DNA of 64,000 nt from Roridomyces roridus (taxonomy: Eukaryota; Basidiomycota; Agaricomycetes; Agaricales; Mycenaceae): assembly GCA_029378245.1 (NCBI GenBank), contig JARKIF010000009.1:682001-746000 (forward strand), written 5' to 3'. Below are positions 1 through 11,984 of the stretch, in pieces. The notes under the pieces are model-generated. The model saw only the letters and a program-made list of their open reading frames with translations, was not told the DNA's origin and did no database searches. The translations under genes were made by a program, and so were the position numbers. Every line of letters begins with the position of its first letter. Position 1 is the first letter of the stretch.

Positions 1-2118
<2,118 letters not shown>

Positions 2119-2179
2119 AGTAGGAAATATCCTATTTTGGACATTGGACGTTCATTGTTTGCATGTATTTATCTACTCT

Positions 2180-3566
2180 TTAGCACCAACAAAACCTGAA
2201 AAGTCTTGAGTCTACAGCCATTTCCAGCGATGAGACGCACCTCTCATTAAACTTCCACGAGACTGCCTCCTCCGATTCTTTCCCGTACCATTTCAGAGCC
2301 GGAAGATGTTCCTCGCGGTCAAATGTCTTGGCACCAGTCGAAAAAGCCTCTAGTTCTGCAGGCATGTTCCATATTTCTATATGTTTAACGTCATATTTGC
2401 GCGCCAAATCAACAATCCTGCCCAAGAGCTCTGCAAAAATCTGGGGCTCTGCATATAACCGCGTCACAATGAGAGTTCTGGGAGCGGGAGGCCGGGGATC
2501 GATGATCCAGGTTGCGTAGGCGGCACGGTTGGCTGCGGAAACGCCCCAGGTTTGTGGAGGCGTTTCCAGACGGTTGATGAAAGAATCCAGTCGCTTGTGC
2601 TGGTAAGCTGCGACGCCGTTGTCGGGCAGGAAGGTGCAAGACAGACTGTCCGAAGTGGACATGGCAGATCGAAGGATTGAGGCATCGTGCTGCCACAACT
2701 CGGAGACACCGGAGTCGTCTAGCCACGTCCATTCGACGGTGCTTTCAGGCGTCTGGGTGATGGAATCAACCTCCCAGACCGTGGTCCTTGTGCTTTTGAC
2801 GACCCAGCCTTCGGGGCTGGTGCCAGAGAAAGGTCCACATGCGTTGTAGAAATGACCTACGTCGCTCCAAAGGGCTGCAGTAGAGAATGTTACTAATAAG
2901 CTTAAGTTCAACCGGACCAATCAGAGTACTACGTGCCGGAAAAATAGCCATTGCGAGCGCCTGGGACGGGTGGAGGCGGCGCACCCCATGCTGCCGGGAA
3001 TTCACTGGAGGGGAGTAGTGACGGATCTGCGAGCACCCAATGGAGGAGGCGCATCATGTGTTTAGCGAAGCCTTGTCCTCGGTTCTGTGGCGGAGTGAAG
3101 ACAGAGGCGATCCCGTAGCATGGCACTGTGCGAGACGCGTCCGAGTCGCGTTCCTTGACTATGCCGGTCCGTAGGAACCTGTGGGCGGCGGATCGCACGG
3201 ATTGCTGTTGAGATGCGCTGAATCTACGCACGTCTCGCAGGAGCACTTGAAATGCAGCGTTTCTGGATCATCTCGAGGAGCTAGAACCCTTGAATAATCG
3301 CTGTTCAGAACAACGAGTACGGGCCAGTGTGGAAGCTGTCTACCAAACAGTGAAACGGCCGTTGGAAGAGACCTCGAGCTCATCTTGGCAGACCTCACGG
3401 GCAAAATGTTCGTCCAGAGTCAGTCCTATGAACGAGTTGGTTTGTGAATTCACTAAACAAGACGAGTCGGACCCTTTCCCCACTGGGTGTGAGTTCTTCG
3501 ACGCGACTCTGTGATTTGGGCAGTCGTTGCCGGAAACAGAGAAAGTGAGGCGAGATCGATGGTCAT
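2180..3566 (-). CDS. LYC1-like GNAT-fold N-acetyltransferase
   Basis: Probably an acetyl-CoA dependent acetyltransferase of the fungal LYC1 group (lysine N6-acetyltransferase in yeasts); the substrate here is inferred. The ATG at 3566 opens MTIDLASLSLFP. Four introns restore one frame: WGKG joins GLTLDEHFAREV, GRFTV joins DYSRVLAPRDDPETL, SCET joins FLRTGIVKERDSDAS, and YFSGT joins LWSDVGHFYN. Family signatures are VLAPRDDPETL, the acetyl-CoA binding stretch VFTPPQNRGQGFAKHMM, and SEFPAAWGAPPPPVPGARNG followed by the Y/W-SDVG motif. The C-terminal 240 residues are the usual family extension. It ends 62 bp from the VPS34 stop, so the two genes converge. Its upstream region holds the pheromone-like small gene. 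About 390 residues, normal for the family. Confidence 0.8.
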
Positions 3567-3828
3567 TTCCAAGAAGGAACACGCGTGGGAATATGTGGTT
3601 CCTTGGAACGAAAGGCGCAAGTACACATTAAAATACAATGTAGCTGCGATAATGGCTCCGTCCGCCAAATTCCAACCCGGGCATTTGTGGTGGCGACGTA
3701 TTATATGTTGGCACGGCGCGGTGCTGCGCTCTAGTCAAAGGTGCGCGAAGTCTGGAGAGAATGAGTGGGATGTGTGGTCCACAGCGCGAGGAAACATACA
3801 GAAGGCATAATTTTCCGAGCGAAGCCGC

Positions 3829-3942
3829 TCATGCGACGATGCACATCCCACCGGTGCCTGAGCCACTGTCTTCGTCGACAGGGGTGGGGACTGTTTCCTC
3901 GGATTGCGTGGATGAGGATGCGAAGTTGAAGAAAAAGTCCAT
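3829..3942 (-). CDS. Candidate lipopeptide mating-pheromone precursor (37 aa, CaaX ending)
   Basis: A 37-codon frame starts at the ATG 3942 with Met-Asp followed by Phe-rich residues and ends GTGGMCIVA. The last four residues, C-I-V-A, form a CaaX box for farnesylation. Basidiomycete pheromone precursors are 35-80 residues, often begin M-D-x-F, carry an acidic or charged pair 8-14 residues before the Cys (here the E-D of VDEDSG), and end C-aliphatic-aliphatic-X. All of these are visible. A TATAAA lies about 60 bp upstream on the same strand. The longer open frame above it (to 4269) is probably 5' untranslated. No STE3-type receptor is recognisable in this window, so assignment to a mating locus is inference. 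It lies 262 bp upstream of the LYC1-like start codon on the same strand. Confidence 0.6.
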   Translation of the reverse strand: MDFFFNFASSSTQSEETVPTPVDEDSGSGTGGMCIVA

Positions 3943-4003
3943 GGATGATATGGATTCAGAGGCGATGGAGGGACTTGTTGACCGTCCCTCCTTCCGAGAG
4001 GGA

Positions 4004-4009
4004 TTTATA
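4004..4009 (-). promoter_or_regulatory. TATA box of the pheromone-precursor candidate
   Basis: TATAAA on the minus strand, about 62 bases before the ATG at 3942. This is a suitable distance for a short 5' leader. Confidence 0.4.
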
Positions 4010-4382
4010 GAGGACCCAGGAGTGCAGCATGTGAACGTGCTAATTGTCTTGCAACTTTGACTTGAAAGGGCGGCACACAATAAGGCGGGAGAAAAGACAA
4101 TAAGAGTTATGCGATCAGGGTCGGTTCGCGACGCGCTATTATGTTCGGAGGCAGTTGGAAGATGTGGTGCCGTGTATAGATGCTCGAGTCTCAAGCGTTG
4201 GTTCGCAGAGAGGATGGGTGAATGCGCGGTCAACTTGAGTAGTCGTGGGACGGCAAGCCTCACGATCAATGAATGGCACTGATTCGCCTGATCATCAACT
4301 GATCATTCACCTCTTCCACAACCATGTCCGACGTCAATTCAACATACTAGTCTCTCTTACGGACCCTTCGCGACGCTCCGCC

Positions 4383-5587
4383 ATGCCTGACGAAGCAAAT
4401 CGGCCGCGAACTTACAGACCTTACCCATGGCCGTGGGCACAGTCCAGCATCTTGCAACCGACCACGGAGAAATCTACTTCTTGGATGGATGTTGATTTCG
4501 ACTCGGACGGGGATTACAGCTCGGATGACGGGGAAGACAGCTCGGACGATGGGGACGACTCTGACTCCGGTCCCAGCAGTTCCGACCACCATATCAGCGA
4601 TTCCGAGATAGCTGTTGTTACCTTGGACCGGTTCAAATGGCGAAGTGGACCGCGGCTAACACGGTTCCAGCAAGGCCAAGAACAAGTCGAGGACTTGCCC
4701 CGGCAAATTGCGGAGCTGGTCAAGGCCGAGCAAGATTGTGCTGCGGAATACGACCCCGACCAAGTCGTCTCTCTCATCACTCAACTCTACGAACTATTGG
4801 CCGCTATGGGTCAATGGTCCGAGGACAGTATTCGGTATCCACCCCATCTCGACCCCCCAGTCAACGAGGAACTCGCGACCCAGTTGGGCTACACCTCGAG
4901 CGCGATAGATCTCATGAAACGGTTGCCATTTATTGTCCATGAGGCCAACGACTTTGATCATACCTATATAATCGGACGCACCCGCTGCGCAGACTACACG
5001 GATGAAGGTGACCTCGAAGAAGGCCGCCATCCCTACCCATACCAGTATCTTGACGGATGCCCCAAGCTTGATCCCTGGCTGCTTCCCCTCATGCTGCCTA
5101 CGCGCGACGGTTTCCAGGTCATCCTTGACACCAAGCTTGGAGTTGTTAGGGCATTCAGCTCAGAAAGCGGTCCACCAAAAAACACTGTCGAGTGGAGGCA
5201 GGCATGGTGATGTCCCAGACGACGAGTTGGAGTGGACAGACTATAGACGTGCCCCACTTGTGCGTGCGGCGGACTATTTCTCTGAGGTCATATACGCATA
5301 TCGGTCGCTGTCGAGATTACCTGTGATTCACGCAGACCTAAACGACCCTCTGGAGAAGAGACATGTTACCCTTCAGGCCGCAGTGAGTTACCCCAACTGC
5401 GAATCCATCTGTTGGTTACTCAGAGTATAAACAGGACAAACAGCAGCAAGACACGCTCATGGCGTTGTATCGGGAGTGTGGGTGGCCGAACGAGTGGCGA
5501 CGTGACGAGTTTCTCGAAAAATGGGAGGCTGCGCGCGCCGAGATAGCGTCACGAGCGCGTGCAGCGAGCAAGAGGCGGCGGAGATGA
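4383..5587 (+). CDS. Unknown fungal protein, acidic N-terminus, apparent 4-base frame break
   Basis: Not recognised with confidence. The ATG at 4383 (context CCGCCATGC) opens MPDEANRPRTYRPYPWPW. A run of Asp/Ser pairs follows at residues 35-65, then a folded part of about 300 residues with patterns such as FIVHEANDF, PYPYQYLDGCPKLDPWLLP and GFQVILDTKLGVVRAF. The latter loosely resemble SMI1/KNR4-type folds, a weak resemblance only. A GGCA tandem duplication (5197-5204) shifts the frame by +1; beyond it the frame continues as HGDVPDDELEWTDYR. A GTGAGT...ACAG intron near 5382-5435 leads to the last exon, which ends in a basic tail (AASKRRRR). The gene ends about 105 bp before the start of the Upa2-like gene, in the same direction. 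Confidence 0.6.
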
Positions 5588-5692
5588 TAGTTGCACCCCT
5601 TGTACTACTTGCTATTTTTTCAATGAAGTGATCTTGTGATCTTGTGGCCAAACACCATCAACCCTCCTCCGAGAGTTTCCCCACTGTCTTGC

Positions 5693-8600
5693 ATGGCACG
5701 CAGGGAGCCTCTGCGGCTCAATATCCCTCCTCCCCTCAATGTCCATGGCCAGCAGCCCATGCCCTTTGGTGCCCAGCCCATGTTCTCCCCTGCACTCCCG
5801 ACCGCCTTGGCTGGAGGCATGTTTCCTCTCCGCACCCCGATGCAGCCATTCTTCAATCCCCAGGTCCCCGGCGCCCCCGGTCGACCAACCCATCGCCAGG
5901 GTAGCGCTAGCATTGCCAGCTTCACTCCCACGGCTATGCAGTCTACTTTCCCCATCCCTATGACACCTGGGGGTGGTCATTTTCCTCGTCCTTCATTAAT
6001 GGGAGGACAGGCTTTCCCTGGAGGCGGCCCACCCCCGTTCTTGGCCAGGAACAGGAGACAACCGAGTATTGGGGGGCCTCCAAAAGCCGTTCTTGGTGGT
6101 CCGGCGCGTAAACTCAGTCCCTTACCACCGGTGGTTGTCGCCCCGTCCCCAGCACCCCAGAAGGCCAAAAAGGTCATTGTGCGACTGCCGCAGGAGAACC
6201 CGAAGAATGAGGACGGGGAACCTTTGGAGAAGCCGTCATGGGCCAGAACGCCGCTGGAGACGCCCTTCGTGTACCAGGAGGTACAAGTTGTCGAAGCTGA
6301 GCTGACGACCGCCGAGCCGTATCCTTCAGACAGCTCGAGATTGGAGATGCCCCCAACGATCGACGTCTTCCTCCCCGGAAAGGTACTAGGCCGTTTTGCA
6401 GTTCATGCTTATATTCGGCTCACCGAATTATAAGGGTGCCTGGCAGGATATCAAAAAGCGGGAGATTGACGAGAAGCTGGAACGATTGGGTGTCGAGCGC
6501 ACTGCCAACGGTCATATACATGCACCCCACGCCCGTGCAGCCTCGGTTCGTCCTGACTCGTGTTCTCCGCATGTGGCCACCGTTAACGATAAGCATTAGA
6601 TTTCATCCCCCGCCGACCCTGCGCTCTTGTTCTTCAAACTCAACAAGCTCCAACAATCTCAAACCGCCTCCTCATTGGGAAATTCTCTGTCCACTTCTCC
6701 CCAACCTCCATTCGGTCTTTCGCCGTCCCCGCATCATCAACCCCCGCCGCGGTTTCTTACGAACCGTCACGGCTACAGTATGTCGCTCACCCAACCCCCC
6801 ACTTTCCACAGTCCGTCTGCGGCACCTGCGAGTGCGTTTGGTGGACCAACGCAGAATCCTTTCGGGCCTCATGCATTCCTTGGGTCGGATCAGCGTTCCG
6901 AGTCCGAGTCTGAGGCGGAACCTATTCACGCTCCTCAAGGGCGCGTCCCTGTGTCAATGCAATCATTAACTGCTTCACATTCATTGGGTCGCCCCTCGAG
7001 TCGCGACAGTCGTCCTGACTTTGCGCGTGGATTTGGATTGGATGTGACAGAGGAGGAGGACGAAACCGAGGCGGAAGAAACCGATGCCTTTGGCACCAAT
7101 GACGGTGACCACGCGGATGGTGAAGACAGCGATGAAGAAGGTGATGGCGTGAAGACTGCGCGTCATTCACGCCATGTATCGCGTCTATCCGCCGCTCTAT
7201 CGCTGCGCTCGGTGGGCGGTATAGTTGGGGCAAATCTGAACGGTCAGGAGCGCGTAGACCCTGCTCCCGGAGATTTATCGCAAGATATGGACTTGGATCA
7301 GGAGGCTGTGGCGGAGTGGACTGGCTCGGAAGACCAGTTTGGCCAGGAAACGTCGGAAGACGAGGTTTGTCACTATGCACCTGTTTTAATAATCCCTGTT
7401 CATCTGATTCACAGAGCATTGGCGACGAGTGGTCGAATCCCTCGGACGAAGAGCGTGCAAGGCAACAGCGTGCCGAGCGGCGGAGTCAACGGCGACTTAA
7501 AGACGAGCCGCGGCGTGTTCCCAACTTCCCGCGTCCTCCGGAGAATACCATCGTTGTGCCGCGGCCCCAAGACGACGACCTGATATCGAACCCGAGCGAA
7601 GAAGAAGCTATGCATCGCGCCGAGTACTTGGGTATTGACCCGAACAATTATTATACCGGTGTTTCGCCCTCAGGCACGTCGCCTCGTCCGCTGCCCGCTC
7701 TACCGCATTCGCGTGCGACATCCGGAAACTTCACTGTTCATGACCCGGCCCAAGCGCATTCGCGGTTGCCGTCGGATAACATCCAGCCACAACCGTTTCT
7801 GCCTCGCCGCGAATCCCTCAACCCGCTGGCCAAACCCTTCGTGTTTGGTGCGCCCCTTGAACCATTTGCTTTTGGTGCACCCCCGGCCCCTTCACCGAAT
7901 CCTTGGAGTACGCACCGCTCTCAGACGCCACCCAAGGCGCCGTATATCACGCACTCTCGCTTACCTTCATTAGGCGCCACTCTCAACCCGGCAGCCTCCG
8001 AGTTCAAACCCATGGGATTCAACCCTGCTGCACCAGAGTTCAAACCCAGTGGGTTTACATTCAGAGCGCCTCCCGGTGTGCCGCATGTTGCATTCCCAGA
8101 GCCGGCACCTGCGCCTCAGCCTACGGCAGAGTCAACGCCCTACAAGACGCAAGGCCGCGAGAAACGTCAACGGCGTAGCCCGAGCAACGACTCAATTGAG
8201 GAAGGGGACAGCATGGCGTCCTTCCGGTTCCCGCCTAACATTGATTCACCTCAGAGTCTCCGACGCGCTCCCAAATCGGGCCACAGTTCTCTCAATCCGT
8301 CGGCGGAACCGTTCACATTCGCTGGATTCACCAGCGCACGTGACACTGTTCCGCTCCTGCCGTCTCTCATGCCTCTCAGCCCCGGAGCGGAGGACCCCCT
8401 CGGACGAGGAAAGTCTTGCCACGGCCAAACCCGCCGCTGAGACTGGCCAGGAGGAGGATGTCGATGATGAAGGTCAAGAAGTGTTCGTTCTCCCTGCCGA
8501 TAAGCCGAGACGGGCCCCCATTCCTCTCGACTTTACCCATGCCAAGTCACCGAGTATGCAAATGGACTTCCGCTCCAACAATACCGTGCCGGCCGGATTG

Positions 8601-11600
8601 TTCAAAGCATTGGCTAATGGTGATGAGCGCACCCGCCGGACAGTGCGCTCCCGCCTTAGCTCTCGTGATATCTATGAACATTCTCAAAGGCCCTCACTCG
8701 ACGACCTCAATGTGCCACCCATCTCCGTTACTCGCAAGATCTCGCGGTCGCAGCTTGTTACGGATCCGGGCGACCGACAAGCTTCGCCAGAAGATCTCTT
8801 TTCTTCCTCCGTGCGGCGTCCGCCTCCGGGTCATTTCAGAAAACGGTCTGCCTCGATGCCTGACGCCTTGCGAGATGCGACCAACTCTTCTATATCGGAA
8901 GACGAGGAGTCGTCTGTGGCCATGGACCTTACCAGTCGGATGGAAATGCACAAGTACGAGAATCGACTCGAGGCACTCCTCGATGACAAATTGGACGCTA
9001 TCCGACATGATTTGGCCCATTCGAAGGGATCGGCGGAGGCGGCAATCGGCGAGCTGGTACAGCTATTGCGGAGTCAGCCACGCGGGTTGGAAGATAGCGG
9101 TGTCGATGCGCGGGGCGAAGTTGACTTTGAACTCATCAGGGATATCGTACAACAGGAGCATGTGGAAGCACGGGCGGTGCTGAAGCGTGAGTTGTCGGAT
9201 TTGGCGATGCGGATGGCGCAGGGCAGAGGGCCGGGAGATTCTGCGGAGGTTCTCACGCCTGTTATGCGCGAATTGAACAGCCGAACAGTCAGCGCAGTTG
9301 TGGAGGCGATCCAAGAGTTGTCGGTGCGCTTGGAGGCCATCACGGTTGCTGCACCTGCCAGAGAACGCGACTCGATGGTGGATTCTATCATGTCCGCGTT
9401 GGCCCCTCTCCTCGATTCTATACATCCTGAACCGGTCGACTACGACTATCTGACTGACAAACTAACGCAATCGGTCAAACCTCACATCTCACAACTAATC
9501 GATCTCGCTTCGGACAAGCGCGAAACGGCTGGACTGATTGTCGATCGCATTCTACCTCTCCTTCCCTCATCTTCTCAAGTGGACACCGATGCCATTGCGC
9601 TGCAGCTGTGTGCCGAGGTCCGTCGTGCCATCGCCCCGATTGATGCTTTCGAGATCAAGGAGCAAGTGGCGGATCTTGTCGTCGAGCGCCTCGACTCGCG
9701 CTTGGCCGTTCGTGACAGGACATTAAACCCAGAGGCGATGGCGGGTAAAGTCACGGAGGGTGTTGCCCAGCTCATGGAGCCGATGAATCAAGTAACGACT
9801 CATTTGTCTACGCTCCTGGAAGGCCAGAAGTCTTTGTCGACGCAACAGACCGATCTGGCTTCTACTCACAAACAAGTTGCCGATCTCATCTCTGATCTCC
9901 CGCCTCGCCTTGTTGCTGCCATCGACGCTCTTCACGCTGCTCAGGCCACTGCTGTCCAATCCAACGGTACAGTGGCCCACAACCTTGTTCCCGACGGACA
10001 GGTTTTGCACATCAAGTCCGTGGTCGACGGTCTTGCCGATGAGCAGAAGAATCTTTCCACCACGAGTCAGCAAGTCCTTGCCTTCCACAAGGATTTCCTG
10101 GAGCAGCTCCATGCTCTACCCGATTCGCTTGCTGCCGCGACGAATATTCTGCAAGGAGCTCACGCAGAGTTTGCCCTGACGCGAGACGCGAACAAGCGCG
10201 AGGTGGACGAGCTGCGCAAGAACAACACTGACTTCCAGGTCCAGATGGCCAAGGCACGTGGTGCGCATGGTCAGGTGCGCGTTGAGAAGGAGGTTGTCGT
10301 CGAGAAGCTGTCCATTGTCGAGGCCGATCGCGAGCGTTTGCGCGTCCAGCTCAAGGAGCTCCAAGCCTCAACGTCGTCTAAAGCTGTCGAGTTGACTGCC
10401 ATGCAAGCGCGGAACACCGATCTCGAGGATGCTCTTGCAAAGGCTCTTGCCCGTCTACAGGCTTCGGATGTGACTCATCAAACGAGCCAGGATCGTATTT
10501 TGGAATTGGAGAAATCCAATCGCGAGTTGCTTTCGGAAAAGCAATCTCTGAAAGCCAAGGTGAATTCTATTTTTTGAGTCTGGGGCTTATCTCTGAAATT
10601 GTCCAGGTCGACTCGCTCAATCTTCAAGCGACGTTTGCTGCTCGCGACAAGGAGTCGGCAGTGCAGTCCCTGGCATCTTTGCAGAAGCAATACGACCATC
10701 TCACTTCGCAGCAAAGCCACTGGGACGATCTCCGTCATGCCTCCCAGCAGATCGAAATGCTGACAACTCTCATTGGCCAAGCTGACAACGAGGAGCTCAA
10801 GGATTTGAGGCAAGTTCGCGATCGCAGCAAGGTACTCGAGGGAGAGCATGCCTCGCTTCTGAAGCGGTTCAAGGAGCAAGAGGGGAAAGTAACGAACAGC
10901 GAGAAAGCAGCTGTGGCTGCTCGTCAAAGTCTTTCTCAGGCCCAGCAGCGGTCGTCAGAGTGGGAGAAGCGGGCGAAAGAGTATGAAGCACGGCTCGAGG
11001 CGACACAAACGAAGCTTGATCAAGCAGAGCAAGCGCAATCTCAATTGGACGCCGATCATTCCTTGGTCAAACTACAGCTTGAGGAGCGGGAAGCAGATGA
11101 ACGTTTGGCCAAGGTGCGTGCCTCCGATCTTGAGCTCAATTTTCCTTTTAACGTTGTGCAGGACCGGGATAACAAACTGCGCGACCAAATTGTAGCCCTC
11201 GAAGCCAAGGCCAACCAGCTCCAGGTTGAACTTGACCGCAGTCGCGCCAAAACGCCAACGAAGGCCGTTCCAGTCACTCCCTCCCCATATCGCAATGGCG
11301 GCGCAAGTCGACCCGATTCGCGGGCAAGCACCGTCTATCCGAGCAGGCCGCCCTCACCAGCGCGGAGTGCCACGCCTCCTGGACCATCAGTGTGGGACTC
11401 GATGCACGCACCTAGACCCAACGGCGTGCATAATGCAAACGGGAGGAGTATGCACGCTCCTGTGGCTACACCCACGCCTGCCAGCCGTTATTCGGGCCTG
11501 AGCAACAACCGCGCTCCACCATCCCGTGGGTATTCCCGCTATCCGACGGGCCCTGTTGCGGTTGCGCCGCCTTCGCCTACACCGAGCACGGTCTCTTTGG

Positions 11601-11635
11601 CGCCAACACAGGGTCCGGATGGTTGGTGGTCGTGA
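5693..11635 (+). CDS. upa2: Upa2-like multi-PAM2 scaffold for endosomal mRNA transport
   Basis: Likely scaffold linking poly(A)-binding protein to transport endosomes, by analogy with Ustilago Upa2. Seven exons read by eye (5693-6382, 6435-6545, 6600-7364, 7415-8339, 8380-10559, 10607-11113, 11162-11635) give an unbroken 1,883 codons. The N-terminal 800 residues are Pro/Ser-rich and disordered. Four PAM2-like motifs lie in exon 4: SLNPLAKPFVF (7814-7846), TLNPAASEFKP (7979-8011), GFNPAAPEFKP (8015-8047) and SLNPSAEPFTF (about 8287-8320). The last 900 residues form a long coiled coil with heptads and many KEL, EKE and RE patterns. A Pro/Ser tail follows, and the protein ends DGWWS. Four PAM2 motifs, a coiled coil and a C-terminal GWW are the published features of Upa2. 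Orthology is inferred from architecture; a plain coiled-coil scaffold is the alternative. Confidence 0.8.
7814..8330 (+). other. Cluster of four PAM2-like motifs
   Basis: Within the Upa2-like protein, four segments fit the poly(A)-binding-protein MLLE ligand pattern (L/F)-N-x-x-A-x-x-F: LNPLAKPF, LNPAASEF, FNPAAPEF and LNPSAEPF. The middle two are direct neighbours, about a dozen residues apart, and look like a recent internal duplication. Confidence 0.75.
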
Positions 11636-11984
11636 TTGTCTTCGGTCAAAAGGACCTGATACAGGCCCATTCGTTGTCGTTTGCTATGCCACTCACTCTG
11701 GATTTTCATCTCATGCGCACAGTCCCTTTATATTACCTGCATCTATCTACCAATCATCTATCTCTATTATTCATTGCTTTAGCTAGTCATCCACCATCTA
11801 TCCGGAGTCTCCTCCTGGCACACCCTCCTTTTCTTGTAACTCCAGCATTACATACCCTTGTATCTAGCCGGAATGGAGATGGATTCAATAGAGGCCGAGC
11901 AAACAACGCACACAGCACGGTATCATGACACCTTCGCGGTCTACTTTTTCTTCGACGATGTTGATGTAATAGTGCATTGTTTTT
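11636..11984. other. Intergenic, no gene seen
   Basis: Downstream of the Upa2-like stop. Pyrimidine-rich and AT-rich, without a convincing reading frame. It probably holds the 3' untranslated region of the Upa2-like gene before repeat copy A begins. Confidence 0.5.

Noticed and set aside
3943..4269. N-terminal extension of the pheromone frame to 146 codons
   Set aside because: The extra part has no precursor features, crosses the TATAAA at 4004-4009 and looks like 5' leader sequence.
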